A model generated the notes under the pieces. That model was not told where the DNA came from and did not search any database. It saw only the letters and a program-made list of their open reading frames with translations. From Mytilus galloprovincialis (taxonomy: Eukaryota > Mollusca > Bivalvia > Mytilida > Mytilidae): 64,000 nt of DNA. Below, piece after piece: positions 33,700 to 45,715 of this stretch (position 1 is its first letter; every line of letters starts with the position of its first letter). Both the position numbers and the translations under genes were made by a program. The stretch spans positions 43,843,035 to 43,907,034 of the forward strand of contig NC_134843.1 in NCBI RefSeq assembly GCF_965363235.1, written 5' to 3'.

Positions 33700-34980
33700 A
33701 ATAATCAAATATTTCGTCAAAATTATCATTTTTCTTCCAAGTGTTCCACTAAACCCCTTTCTAAAGTTCTTACTGTCATACTCACTGCAGTTAAAGAAGG
33801 ACTTCAGAAATATTCCGAAACGGCATATTCAAGAAGTGGTGTTAATCAGATGTGGATACTGAAAAATTCAAAAGTTATTGGTAAATTTACAATCTCAATC
33901 ACTAAAACATTGTACCAACATTAAAACCTTTGATTTTTCAACTCTTTACACTACTATTCCACATACTAAACTGAAAGCCAGACTGAAAGAATTCATTAGC
34001 TTGTGTTTCTTTAACAAAAAGGACACTAGACGTTTTAAATATCTAGTTTTTGGCAGAAATTCAGCTTACTCTGTTAAAATTAATAGAGTCGAGCAAACAA
34101 TACACCGACCAGGATATCACTGCCATGCTGGACATTTTAATTGACAATATATTTGTTGAATTTGGTGGTTTTTCTTCCAACAGACTATTGGAATTCCAAT
34201 GGATACCAATTGCGCTCCTCTACTTGCAGATTTGTTTTGTATTCATATGAAGCAGAATTACTCCAAGGGCTTGTACAGAAAGGAGAAAAGAAGTTAGCCC
34301 AGTCTTTTAATTTCACCTTTCGGTATATTGATGATGTACTGTCTCTTAATAATAATAGATTCAGTGATCACTTACATTTAATATATCCAAGTGAACTTGA
34401 AATTAAAGATACTACCGACACAGATAAATCTGCTTCATGTTTAGAACTTTTTCTCCAAATGACTACTGATGGTAGGTTAAATACCAAAATTTAGGACAAA
34501 CCCGATGATTTTAATTTTCCTATAGTCAACTTTCCATTTCTGTGTAGCAACATCCCAGCGGTACCAGCATATGGAGTATATGTGTCTCAATTGATACGTT
34601 ACTCTAGAACTAGCTGAAAGTATGTTGATTTTGTTAAACGAGGAATACTGCTTTCTCAAAACTTGCTAAGACAGGGCTATGAATCAATCAAATTAAGGTC
34701 ATCACTCAAGAAATTTTACGGTAGCCATCATGAGCTAATTGGCCATTATGACAAAAGAGTGTCTGAAATCATATCTGATATTCTTCTTCAGTCATAATAA
34801 CTTTCCATCATTACCGGACTGAACAAAGAAATAACACGACGGGTGCCGTATACGGTGCAGGAAATGCTTACCCTTCCGGAGCACCTGATTTCACTCCCGG
34901 TTTTTAGTGGAGTTCGTGTTGTTTCTTATTTATTATTTATAACTGTTGATGTAAATGTCTTTTGGTTTTACGAGTCTTTG
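33700..34980 (+). mobile_element. PLE copy with reverse transcriptase palm and thumb remnants
   Basis: Across three frames it encodes MWILKNSK, motif A-like IKTFDFSTLYTTIPHTKLK, a broken region where the MGTNCAP motif B would fall, and motif C FRYIDDVLSLNN. It continues with EIKDTTDTDKSASCLELFLQ and a C-terminal end (HYDKRVSEIISDILLQS, stop near 34797). A short tail with ACACGACGGGTGCCGT follows. YIDD is the reverse transcriptase active site. The TLYTTIP and MGT-type motifs make me assign it to Penelope-like elements; a LINE origin is less likely. It is inactive through several frameshifts. Confidence 0.75.
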
Positions 34981-34989
34981 TTTACTCCT

Positions 34990-35490
34990 TGGTTTTGATT
35001 GTTATTGTCCTGTTGATTTCTATTTCATTTTGAAGCGTGAACTACCATGACTAACGAGCTACATCCAAGAGTATGCATATTTTCAACAGGAAAAATACGT
35101 TATCTACTAAAATTAATTATAGATGTCTCATAATGTAAGCTGCATGTCACATTCACCTTCCCTGTTTGTTTTTGGTGAGTTTGAGTTTGAGTTTTTACAA
35201 AAATATTTCTTGAAATCCTGTTTTTTCTTCAAAATATTGAATACTCTCTTCGCTTTTGTGCGAGCTTTTTATATTTTTTTTTCATAAGTTTGAAACAAAA
35301 TCTCGCCTAGCTCAGATTATACATAGATTTGTAATAACACTGCCAATATCCTTCTAGTCTGTTTCAGTGATACTCATAACAGAATTTCGCTGAACCAAGT
35401 AATAATCAGCGCCTCTTCCAATCAAACAAAGTCAGATTTCACATGTTTAAAATCCAGGCATCATTTAAGAAAGTTTTCTAAAAAGTTGTA
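34990..35490. other. Non-coding DNA, nothing recognised
   Basis: No frame or repeat that I can support. Confidence 0.3.
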
Positions 35491-35491
35491 T

Positions 35492-35742
35492 TATCCTTGG
35501 AAACCGTCTAAAAACTACCTCAAATGCTAAAATTGTGAAGATTTCAGTAATTTAGCATGACGTAATGATGCTAGTACCCGATACATGTGCATAGTATGAT
35601 CATAAAACGGTCATATTCATGTTACAAAAGTATTCTGCTCTCCAATTAATAGCTAAAAGTTTACATTTTAACAATTTTGTAAAACTGCTATATTTTTGAA
35701 CCAAAAAGGGATCTTACTGAAACTACTCCTTTCGAGAACAAA
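35492..35742 (-). repeat. Copy 2 of the GGAGTAGG...-ended element
   Basis: On the minus strand it begins AAAGGAGTAGTTTCAGTAAG and continues AATATAGCAGTTTTACAAAA and ATCGGGTACTAGCATCATTA to GTTTTTAGACGGTTTCC. It matches 50954-51195 on the plus strand. Only the first half of the element is present. Confidence 0.75.
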
Positions 35743-36179
35743 ATCAGAGTATATACTTCCATCCATTAAATGTAACACCATCTTCAATTTTGTCCATTAC
35801 TCTTCAAAATCTAAACATATTTGAAATAATAACCTCTCTTTTGTGAGGAATTAATACATGTCTTCGTAGTGCCATAATAACTAACGTTTCATCATTGGTC
35901 ACTATACAACTACCTACTCTAACAGATATTCATTAGATGCTGATGATAAACAAATTTAATGATTTCTTAAAGTACAAACAATTCCAGTCTCTATTGATGC
36001 AGAAGTATCAAGTATTTAACCTTTACACAAGTACTACTAATTTAAAACAGATTGAAAGATTTAGTCCAATTTCGTTTCATAAGAGTGAATTGCTAAAATA
36101 GGTAAAACTTTCTTGTTTTATAAAGGGTCTGATTATACTTTGACTCATTTGGAATTTCTCTAAAATGTCTATCGAAAAA

Positions 36180-36440
36180 CATGTTATTTGTTATATTTGG
36201 TGTACGAGTTTTCCTACATAATATCACCAGTCTTAACAAAACAAAATGTGCTCTTCTTCTCGCCCACTTATCATGACGTTATTCCTGTGTAGAATGCTTT
36301 GCAATATATAATTTTCGCGGAATAATTCAATGATTAATGACCTTGTTGATCACATCTATCCCCTGAACATAAAGGATATCACAGAACAATTTAGAATTGC
36401 ATCAGCTTATGCACAAGAGGAAAAATATTAAGCTGAACGC
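36180..36440 (+). pseudogene. Very decayed PLE reverse transcriptase remnant
   Basis: One frame reads FVIFGVRVFLHNITSLNKTK then CALLLAHLS. This is a worn version of the FVTFGGRIFQQTVGILMRTN region of the 40-41.9 kb copy. Further on, LLITSIPLNIKDIT with its neighbours echoes the VERIYPIELEIKDTT stretch. Heavily mutated, so old. Confidence 0.55.
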
Positions 36441-36599
36441 AAACATGAAATTGTGATATTTTTTTTTAAGAAATGCATCGACGCGTCTTAATATTTGGAA
36501 TAGAATTGAATGGTTCTAAAACTATATCCTATTTGTGAAATACATTTTTTATGGTTTTTCGTTTCGTGAAAGGAAGAACTACCCCTTTTTTGACATGTT

Positions 36600-36850
36600 T
36601 ACATATTATGTCTGTTTGTTGTATTCACTCATCGTTTTCAATACAATGGAATTGTATGCGACTGTCATACAAATGAGGGTTTAAGCTAGCTATAAAACCA
36701 GGTTTAATCCACCATTTTCTGAATAAGAAAATGCCTGTACCAAGTCATGAATAAGACAGGTGTTTTCCATTCGTTTGATATGTCTGAGCGTTTGATTTTG
36801 CCATTTGATGACAGACTTCCCGTTTTAAATTTTCCTCGGAGATTTTTTTT
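36600..36850 (+). repeat. Dispersed 260-bp repeat, copy 2
   Basis: It matches 18715-18975 (ATTATGTCTGTTTGTTGTAT, TGCGACTGTCATACAAATGA, CCATTCGTTTGATATGTCTG). Confidence 0.7.
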
Positions 36851-36869
36851 GTAACATTTTATTTTTTAA

Positions 36870-37424
36870 TATACAATTCATTATGAGAATCTGAAGGAAT
36901 CACATTAACTCTTCAAGGAGCAACCGTCAGCCGTAATATGCGAATACACATTTAGTCAAAATGTCGCAATAGAAAAAATGGCAACGTTGGTAAATTTCAG
37001 TTCATACATCTATTTTGGTATTAACACATTTAAGATTGCAAATGTCATAAGCATAGTTACAGTATAGGCTAGGGATGTGGTCCCTTCTATATCAGATGTT
37101 TTGACTTGTCAATCCTGTTCAACTATGAAATGAACTGCCCATCAAACTAAAATTATCTGAGGCAGAGATTATTGATAAGAAAATATAAAGAAAGGTTCAT
37201 CTCACAATAAAGACCATGTTTAGGTTAAAGCATATATTAATTCAAAGTTACTATACATGATCTTAAATTTGCCATAATATAACAAAAGTAAATGGTATTC
37301 AGAAGTTAAAACACATTTCACTTGTAATAAGTTATCACTGCATAAAACAATGCCGAAATTTGTATATTCGTAAAATTTCTTGATTTTGCTTGTATGTGAT
37401 TAATTTTCGGACTTTTTTGCTGAT
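36870..37424. other. Non-coding DNA, nothing recognised
   Basis: No frame or repeat that I can support. Confidence 0.3.
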
Positions 37425-38315
37425 GCATTTGTATTCACAGGCACTCGTCTCAGAATTTTTTTTTCCTATATACCTTTATATAACACAAGGTACTTAACTC
37501 GCGATTTAGAAAAATGTCAGGCGGTGAGGAAATTCTGTTACATGCCGATTTCTCGACTGTCAACCCCACTAAAACGTGTTATGTCGTAAATCTAAATTGA
37601 TTATCTTCACAATGGAGTATAACACACCTTCTTTTGTTGTCGGAATCATCCGTAGCAATCCTACCCAAGTATGTCAATCTTAATTATTTCGTCTACCGAC
37701 GATGGATTGGCAATAAACGCGTCACGTCTCTTTTATATCTCGGTTTCCGATTGGTAAATTTTATGGGAAAGTCTAAATGATTCTCGGAGTTATCTGAACT
37801 TGTTTCATTTTATACGTAAAGTCAAGAGAGAGTCTGAATGACATTGACGTCATGGGAAAATTTGTAACTTATTAAACATACCACAAATAATGTTAGATTT
37901 TTTTCACGGTATCTTATACAATTTTACTAACTGGATGATAAGTTCTATTCAAACGAAAACTAACAGTTTTTTTTTCTGAAGCAAATTTTATGATTAATTA
38001 TTTACTGCGAGACGTTTATTGCCAATTTTGTGTCGGTAGCCGAAATAATTACGACTGCATGACATACTTGGGTAGGGTGCTACCGATGATTCCGACAACA
38101 AAAGTAGGCGTGTTATACACCATTGTGAAGATAAATCAATTTAGATTTACGACATATCAAGTTTAAGAGGAGTTGACAGCCGAAAAATCGGCATATAACG
38201 GAATTTCGTCACCGCCTGACATTTTTCAAAATCGCGAGTTAAGTACCTTGTGTTATATAAAGGTATATAGGAGTTTATTTTTTCTAAGACGAGTGTCTGT
38301 GCTTGTATTTTATAA
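37425..38315. mobile_element. 890-bp foldback element with arms of about 290 bp
   Basis: The left arm (37425-37720) contains CACTCGTCTCAGAA, AAGGTACTTAACTCGCGATT, ATGTCAGGCGGTGA and TACCCAAGTATGTCA. Their complements appear in reverse order in the right arm (38005-38315). Arm identity is high but not complete. The spacer of about 285 bp has no coding sequence. The short frames inside are by-products of the palindrome. Confidence 0.85.
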
Positions 38316-38426
38316 ATTGTTATGCTCTTACTGCATAACAAAATACATTGAAAGTTCAAATTGCTGGAGATAGTTGTAACCTTATTTATAATGCAATTAC
38401 AATTATAAACAAATTTAAGTCAAATA

Positions 38427-38640
38427 GAGGCGAAATATACCAAAAGGACATTCAAATTCACAAGCCGAAAATAAACTGACAACGCTATTATAGCTAAAAG
38501 GAAAAACGACTAACAGACAAATAACAGTACCCAAATACAACATAGAAAATTTAAGACTAAGCAATAGCAGCCACACCATAACATGAGGGTGATATAAGGT
38601 GCTCAGGAAGGATAGCAGATCCTGCTCCAATTAGGTTCAA
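38427..38640 (-). mobile_element. PLE-family tail, no coding part
   Basis: The minus strand has TTGGAGCAGGATCTGCTATC, CTAAGCACCTTAT-like wording around the middle, and the GGTATATTTCGCCTCT end. Diverged copy. Confidence 0.65.
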
Positions 38641-39139
38641 ATAAGAACAAATGAGATTAATAAAAGGGGTTCTGAATGGTAACAGACCATCTGTAGAAAA
38701 TACGTCAAAATGAATAAACAAAAAAAAAACGAACTCCGCGGAAAATTCAAAACAGAAAGTTCCTAATAAAATGGTTCAGCATTTAATGTACAGGACGATA
38801 TAACAACCAGACATTTGTTCGTCGTTGTATCATAAACGACTTTTCTTTATAGCTCGTGTTGCCAGTTTACCCATAAACAACAATACGTGTAAATCTGATA
38901 TATCTAAATATCAGAAAGAACAGTTGTTTAGTTTTATATTTGATTTATTTGATTTAAGTTCATTTTGGTAAATTTCGAAAGAACATTTACTATATTTACA
39001 AAATTCTTGATTATTAAACGAACAATTATCATGAAAATAACGATAAGTTTGGTTGAATTTATCATCAGATGGAATTTAGTGTTTACTGAGTTTGGTTCTG
39101 AACTATGTTGATATTAATGGGGAGCAATTAATACCGGGT

Positions 39140-39385
39140 TTGTAATAATATGAGCACGACGGGTGCCACATGTGGAGCAGGTTCTGCTTACCCTTACGGA
39201 GCACATGAGATCACCCCAAGTTTTTTGGTGGGGTTTGTGTTGCTTAGTCTTTAATTTTCTATACTGTGTCTTGTGTACTATTATTTGTTTGTTTGTCTTT
39301 TTCTTTGTTAGCCATGGAGTTGTCAGTTTATTTTCGATCTATAAGTTTGAATGTCCCTCTGGAAACATTCGCTCCTCTTCGTTAG
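39140..39385 (+). mobile_element. PLE-family tail, no coding part
   Basis: It reads GAGCACGACGGGTGCCACAT, TTTTTTGGTGGGGTTTGTGT, AGCCATGGAGTTGTCAGTTT and a degraded end near 39380. Confidence 0.75.
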
Positions 39386-39439
39386 GAGTATTTAAAACCT
39401 GTGGATTTTTTTATTGCTGAAACGAACATGTGTTAGCCA

Positions 39440-39546
39440 AGGCTATGTGTTGAAGACCATACTTTGAGCTATAGTGGTTTACTTTTATAAATTGTGACTT
39501 GGATTGAAAGTTGTCTCATTCACACTCATACCACATATTCTTATAT
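39440..39546 (-). repeat. GATGTGGTATGAGTGCCAAT-family fragment
   Basis: The minus strand reads TATGTGGTATGAGTGTGAAT, then ACTTTCAATCCAAGTCACAA and AAGTATGGTCTTCAACACAT. It is the inverted partner of 13312-13420. Confidence 0.6.
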
Positions 39547-40229
39547 CTAATAAATGTTGTCCAGGAGAACAATTCGTGCTTTAATCATCTTTTCATACTT
39601 CCCGTAAGGATATCTAAGCATATTCACATTTCTCGTTAGAGAAGAAGGCTTTATATGAGTTGTATCAAAATAATTTTGCAATCAGATTTTTCAAACGATA
39701 ATTTGAAAACTTTTAGTTTGATAACATTGTACGGAAGTGTAGAAGTGTAACTTGTAAAGAGAAGAAACGCCAAAAGGTGTCTTCCGAATGAAAAGCATCC
39801 TCAAAAGCATGTAATTTATCTCAAACATCTAGAGAGTTGTTTACACTTCAAAAATATTAAATTCCACTTTTTTCTTTTGAGAAAAATCTGTTGACCAAAA
39901 AATATCAACTTTTACGTCATTTGTTTTGTGGTGTAGAGTTGTCTCCCTTGCAATCATACCACATCTTCCTATTTTTCACTCAAAAGTTGTTAGTAATTGT
40001 TCCGTTTCTTCTTCCCTGTAACCAGAGGCTACTTTAAATGAAGCAAAACATACTTTGATGGTATCAAATAAGGCATCAATAATTATATAAGTGCTTTGCT
40101 GATGTAAGTTAATAAGGCGTCAAATTAAGATAACCACCCAGCTTCGGGATGCAGAGAGAATATTTTCAAACCGATTTAATCAGATGATAATTACGCGCAA
40201 ACAAGATAGTTTAACATCAGGCTTATGGC

Positions 40230-41972
40230 CGAAGCAGAAACAACCAAAACAACCAAGGTATAGAGAGATAGAGAGTAAAAAAAAAAGAATAAATAAGAAA
40301 TTAAAACAAAGAATAAAGCAGTATATCTAGTTGAATAATGACAATCCATTACATTAGAAAAGACCCAAATGTTGCAAAACACTTGTCCTACCTCCATGAC
40401 AAATATGTAATTGTCTGCGCAGATAAAGCCCCAAACAACATCGTTTTTGTGTGTAAAACTAATTATATTAACTGCTTGATAAATAAATGAGGTATTGACA
40501 ATTCACTTGGAAACTCAACATATACCCTCACGACACTTACAAAAGAGGAAATCCTGGATAATCATAGGTCTGTTCTATGTTCCTTTGGAATTTCAACCAA
40601 AGATGAAGAACTGGATCTTCCATCACTGTATTTGATACCTAAACTACATAAGTGTCCTTACAAACAACGGTATATTGATGGGTCTTCCAAGTGCTCCACG
40701 AAATCTCTTTCTAAATACATCTATTTTATCAGCAATAAAAGCCAAGCTTCAAAGTTATTGTGAAACTGCCTATTCTAGAGGTGGCGTGAATCATATGTGG
40801 ATACTAAAAACTTCCAAAGATCTTTTAGAGTACATACAATCTAACTCTCTTTCATGTTGCAATAGCATTAAAACATTTGACTTTTCTACACATTTCTATA
40901 CTTTACACAAGTATTCCACATTCCAAACTAAAAGACAAATTGAAAGAGTTGGTATTGCTTTGTTTCACAAAAAAGAATGGCCAACGTAGATACAAGTATC
41001 TTAGTGGAGGGATAAATCCTACTTTGTAAAGGATCACTCTGATTTAAACAAAAATTTGTCTGAAACTGACACTATCAAAATGCTTGATTTCTTGATTGAC
41101 AACATATTTGTTACGTTTGGAGGACGTATTTTTCAACAGACTGTCGGCATTCTAATGAGAACCAATTGTGTCCTTCTTCTTGCCGACTTGTTTCTTTATT
41201 ACTAGTATAATGAGACTGACTTTATACATGAACTTCTTATGAAGAAAGATAAGAAGTTAGAAATATCCTTTAACTTTACTTTCCGCTATGTAGATGATGT
41301 TCTCTCACTAAATAATTCAAAATTTGATGACTATGTTGAACGTATCTATCCCATCGAACTAGAGATAAAGGATACAACAGATACAGTTAAGTCGGCCTCA
41401 TATTTTGACTTTCATCTAAGAATTGACAATGAGGGTCTGTTGAAAACAAAACTTTCCGACAAAAGAGATGATTTCAGCTTTCTAATTGTGGAACTTTCAA
41501 TTTCTAAGTAGCAACATTCCAGCAGCACCTGCATATATACGGGGTATATATCTCCCAATTGATACGATATTCCCGTGCTTGTATTTCCTATCATAATTTT
41601 CTTGATAAAGGTTTGCTGCTCACAAGAAAGCTATTAAACCAAGAGTTCCAAATGGTGAAGTTGAAATCATCCCTTCGTAAATTTTACGGACGCCATCACG
41701 AGTTGGTTGGCCGTTATGGAATAACCGTTTCACAGATGATATCGGATATATTCATTACGTCGTAACTACAATCCCCTTCCCTTTCATGAATGTGACCTAC
41801 CGAATTAGACTATTTACAGGGTTTGTAATTACATGACCAACACGACGGGTACCACATGTGGAGCAAGATCTGCTTACCCTTCTCGGGCATCTGAGATCAC
41901 CTCCAGTTTTTGGTGGGGTTCGTGTTGCTTAATCTTTAGTTTTCTATGTTGTGTCATGTGTACTATTATTTG
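40230..41972 (+). mobile_element. Longest PLE copy in the window, frameshifted
   Basis: Starting within the N-terminal region (HLSYLHDKYVIVCADKAPNN, then DLPSLYLIPKLHKCPYKQRY), it covers MWILKTSKDLLEYIQ and an IKTFDFST motif A. It continues through a worn motif B around 41140-41170 and the active-site block FRYVDDVLSLNNSKFDDYVE (about 41280-41340). After that come EIKDTTDTVKSASYFDFHLR and the C-terminus (DMF-like end, stop near 41764). The tail starts ACACGACGGGTACCACATGT and is cut at 41972 by an LTR fragment, resuming at 42626-42718. Many stops and frameshifts make it inactive. The 5' boundary is approximate. Confidence 0.8.
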
Positions 41973-42625
41973 TCCCGGACGAGCCCCCAATGTAACGGGA
42001 GTGGAAGTTTCCACTGGCTTCGTTTTCCCGTTGTCTACCCAAGTTCTGGGATATCGGACAAAGTACGTAAAACTACGTAAATATAAACAAGATGTTTATT
42101 TTAAAGACATATATGGTTGAACATACAATTACATGAATAAATATACTAAAATATGGTGGTGGCTAGTCTACTTGTCCTTTTAAAGTTCCATATTTGAAAG
42201 CCAAACGGTATGAGCGTCTGCTCATTTCAAATCCTTAGTGTAGACTGCCCAGAACCCGGTGAGTGACGTCATACGCATAGTTCCTATGGACAACGAGCCC
42301 GGCCGGGCACGTGCCAGAACAGGAAGTCCCGACAAGGATAATTTCATGGCCGGACTCGGAAGAAAGAGTTACGGAACTATAAGTCATACTAAAGTTAACC
42401 AATTTCCCCAAATAAATAGAATATAGACAAGTAAACAAAGTGACCACCATTACACTCCCCCTCTCTTAAGACATAATGTGCCCACACATTAGTCCAAAGA
42501 TCGGTGAGGAATACTTACCAAAATAGGGAATACAGACTGTATATTTAGCAACAAATTAATCAATTTACTGTTAATGTCAATAAATAATTTGAAAAATAGT
42601 TCAAGATATTCGGTCATTCACTTAA
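41973..42625 (-). mobile_element. LTR-retroelement fragment: polypurine tract, one LTR, primer binding site
   Basis: Read on the minus strand: about 155 bp of internal sequence (42625-42468), polypurine tract AAGAGAGGGGGAG (42467-42455), an LTR from TGTAATGG to CCGTTACA (42454-41991), one spacer T, and TGGGGGCTCGTCCGGGA (41989-41973). The last string equals the primer binding site complementary to tRNA-Pro that is known from gammaretroviruses. The insertion stops exactly there and the PLE tail resumes. No coding region is retained. A tRNA-Pro-primed Gypsy-type element is the likely source. Confidence 0.8.
42095..42315 (-). promoter_or_regulatory. LTR control sites: E-box, CRE, TATA-like box and poly(A) signal
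   Basis: On the minus strand, in order: the palindrome GGCACGTGCC (42315-42306), a perfect cAMP-response-element palindrome TGACGTCA (42271-42264), a TATA-like CTTTAAAAGG (about 42186-42177) and AATAAA (42100-42095). Order and spacing fit the U3-R layout of an LTR. Function is inferred from motif only. Confidence 0.5.
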
Positions 42626-42718
42626 TGTCTTTTTTATTTTTAGCCATGGCGTGGTCAGTTTATTTTCAATTTATGAGTTTGACTGTCCCTTTGGTATCTT
42701 TGGTCCTCTTTTTAGACA
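42626..42718 (+). mobile_element. Rest of the PLE tail after the LTR insertion
   Basis: TTTTTAGCCATGGCGTGGTC and CTTTGGTATCTTTGGTCCTC continue the tail interrupted at 41972. Confidence 0.85.
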
Positions 42719-42719
42719 G

Positions 42720-43560
42720 AAAGTAAAACGGGATATTAATTAACTCAACATAAATGGATGAACGATATATAAAAAACTTAAGGACACTGCCATACCTGTA
42801 CTTCTAATGGCATGATCGACGCAGTTCGAACGTATTACAATTCGTAGTATTAATTACCGTCGACACCGATTTATTTCAACTTTTGAAGTGCTTCTTCGAT
42901 TTCATTCTTAATGTTATATTAACTCTCATTTTTTAATGAATACATATCACAAAAAGCAGTCCTGTGTAATCGAGTACAATCTGAGCTGTTGGTTAATCCG
43001 TCGAAAATCTTGTACTACACTGCGCTAGCCAATCAGAGAATTTTTATCAAATTATAGATTTCTGCGACAACAACATAGATTTCTATTGTATATAACTGAA
43101 TAAAAGGACACCTCGCCTTTTATATCATTATTTGTGAATAATCTTCTTAAAGGTAAATATAATAAAGCCGTCAGGCAGAAATAATCGAAATTAATGAAAC
43201 ATAATGTAGGATCCTTGCTGTTCATTAAAACATTAGCGATCTCCGCTTTGAACGTAATGGCATTTGGCTGTAAATAACTATTATGTTCGTCATGGATAAA
43301 AATAAATTACTTAAGAAGTGCTAATGCTATTCCATGTCGACGAGAGGCTTTAAAAGCATCCTATAGATTTGTCATTGTTCAAAAATGAAATTTAGGTACA
43401 TTACCAGTATCTTTCTAACAAATATCAAACTGCTAGCTTTCCTGAAATAAATCAAAAGGTATTAAGATTTATTTGTGGTTTTGAAGAAACAAATAAATCA
43501 TTAGTCATTACCAGCAGCAAACTATATATGTAAGTCATGTGTTCATTTACCATTACACGT
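42720..43560. other. Non-coding DNA, nothing recognised
   Basis: AT-rich. No supported gene or repeat. Confidence 0.3.
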
Positions 43561-43564
43561 TATA

Positions 43565-44010
43565 AAAAAGGCAGACTGAGATACTAAAAGTAGCATCAAA
43601 ACTCGTGATTAGAAGAGATACCAAGAAAATCAGATAGGGAGGCAAATCCTGCTCCATAGTTGTGTCATATAGTAAGTATAAAGTCAATGGTAAGTCTTAT
43701 TCAAGGATCATTATTTCACAAACTGAGCAAAACAGATGCCTGGGTTGCAACAACAGTTGAAATAAAGCCTTGCTCATCTGTGAAATGGATACTTCCAGCC
43801 ATAACGGTCAACCATCTCATAATTGTGCGTGTAAAAAGTGTGAAGGGATGACTTGAATTAACAAAATAATCATTATTTCAATAGCTTCCTTATAGGTAGT
43901 GAGCCACTATCCGGGAGATTCTGACACGAAAGGAAACACCAGTTGAAAATATCGTATCAATTTGGAGATAAAAAAAAATACATAATGGTTGTCCGGAGAG
44001 TTATAAGTGT
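43565..44010 (-). mobile_element. Highly diverged PLE fragment
   Basis: It follows the order of the minus-strand copies at 31.4 and 59.8 kb: tail (GGAGCAGGATTTGCC near 43650), then C-terminal coding relics (AACGGTCAACCATCTCATAA; ATAGCTTCCTTATAGGTAGT; AAATATCGTATCAATTTGGA on the plus strand). The older look suggests an early insertion. Confidence 0.6.
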
Positions 44011-44019
44011 CTAAATATA

Positions 44020-45715
44020 AAAAAAAACCCAATAACACAGAGATATAAGAACATCCACTAATGCTTTACTTTGTTGATATCATTTATTAATGTTAAAAGG
44101 GTTGTACGTCTGGTTGCCTCACTACTGTAAATACCAAAGGACTTGACAGAGTATGTCCATATTTATGTATACATGTCGCTGTAATTTATGTTTATGGGGT
44201 TAATTTTTTCTTGTCAGTAACAAAGGTGACAAGGAAACTATATACCTAGTCAACTTTCGGGATACGTTAACCAAGAAATCATTGTGGTGGGTAGAATTTC
44301 CTCAGCAATATGCATTCCGACTGAAATAATTACTACAATGATTTCTATTTCAATACAAATACAGCATATGGCGTTTCTAAAGGAACACAATATCATATTT
44401 TATTCCATATAAATTAAACAATCGTATTTAAATCGTTGTTGCCTTTAAAAAAAATAGAGAATAATTTAACGACAAAAGTTGTTGAGTGGTTTAACAAAAA
44501 CGAAAATGTCCGTTCATTTATTGATTTGGTACCTGTTTTATAAACAACAACAAAAATAAAAATAAATTTAATTGCAATGAATCTAAAAAAAAAAAAAAAA
44601 AAAAGATCAAAGTGTGATATTACAACAAATGATGAAGCCTCACTCCAGTGGTACTTCCGTGACGTCGTTGGTAATAACAGAAATACATTTGAAGTCGATA
44701 TCACCTTTTCCAAATGCTATTAACCGTGTCCTATCTGCAGATCCCATACGTTGTTGACGTTGAAATTCATCAGTCTCGAGTGTTTTTTTCATGTATTCCG
44801 AGATTGACAATTTATCGGAAAACCCTGAATTCGGTCGATATTAGAGGAGCTGTTCGATGGAGATAAACAAAAACTATTACATGTTATTCTTTTAAACAGA
44901 AAGGGTAATCAAAATGCTCTTCAAATTTGAATTGTCGGAGTAATCAAATCATGTTCTTCTCACATTTTGTTTGTGTTGAGTAAACTATAATTATAAAATC
45001 GTTGAAAAGGACATGGAACTTTTATGTATACAAGTATCATAATTAAATTCTAAGCAGGTTATATTATTCCAATTCAAACAATGGACGAGAAAACGTGCTA
45101 TTTTCCTTTATAGAAAGTAATAATTATTTAAATTAATTTTTCAAATTTGTTACAATCAATAATAGATTTACATTTATTTTTCAAGACAATATATTGAATA
45201 TTTTTATTTCGAATATTTGATGTTTGTTATTCATTTTGGTCTTTTTGGTTAAAAACTCAGTTATCAATAATGTTTCATAAAATCTTAACGTCCAGCTGCA
45301 AATGTTATACGTAAATCTACGAAATAAAGATACAACCTAGGGCAAATTAAAGTCAATGGAAAATAAATGTTAAAAAATACAACAATAACCACATAATTAG
45401 AGTCTATTGACTTAGGACAGGCAGGTATGTGGCTAGGCTTCTCGTAAGTATGAGTCCCCAATCTTCCAAAAATATGTGGTATTGGTTACATCAAAATGAT
45501 ACAAATAAAAAAAGATCGAAAAGATAATGCTAATAATTCTTCCAGTCATGTCGAATTTTTATTCATTATAGCATTGTAGCATCTTGTTTCACTAATTGTC
45601 ATACTTTAAATAAATATAAATAAAGGAAGCTCTTAGCATCTAGACTAAAGACCATTGATATTTTTGAAAGTAAAATTATACAAAAATGGACTTCTCAGAC
45701 GGTCAATATGTTTAA
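44020..45715. other. Non-coding DNA with a 20-A run
   Basis: There is a run of 20 A at 44585-44604, possibly a retroposon tail, with no recognised body. No gene found. Confidence 0.3.

Noticed and set aside
38147..38373. Overlapping frames on both strands within the foldback arm
   Set aside because: They lie entirely inside an inverted-repeat arm and are not matched by an open frame in the other arm.
41991..42454. Simple solo LTR
   Set aside because: A solo LTR would be flanked directly by a target duplication. Here polypurine tract and primer site flank it instead, so the fragment is larger and different.
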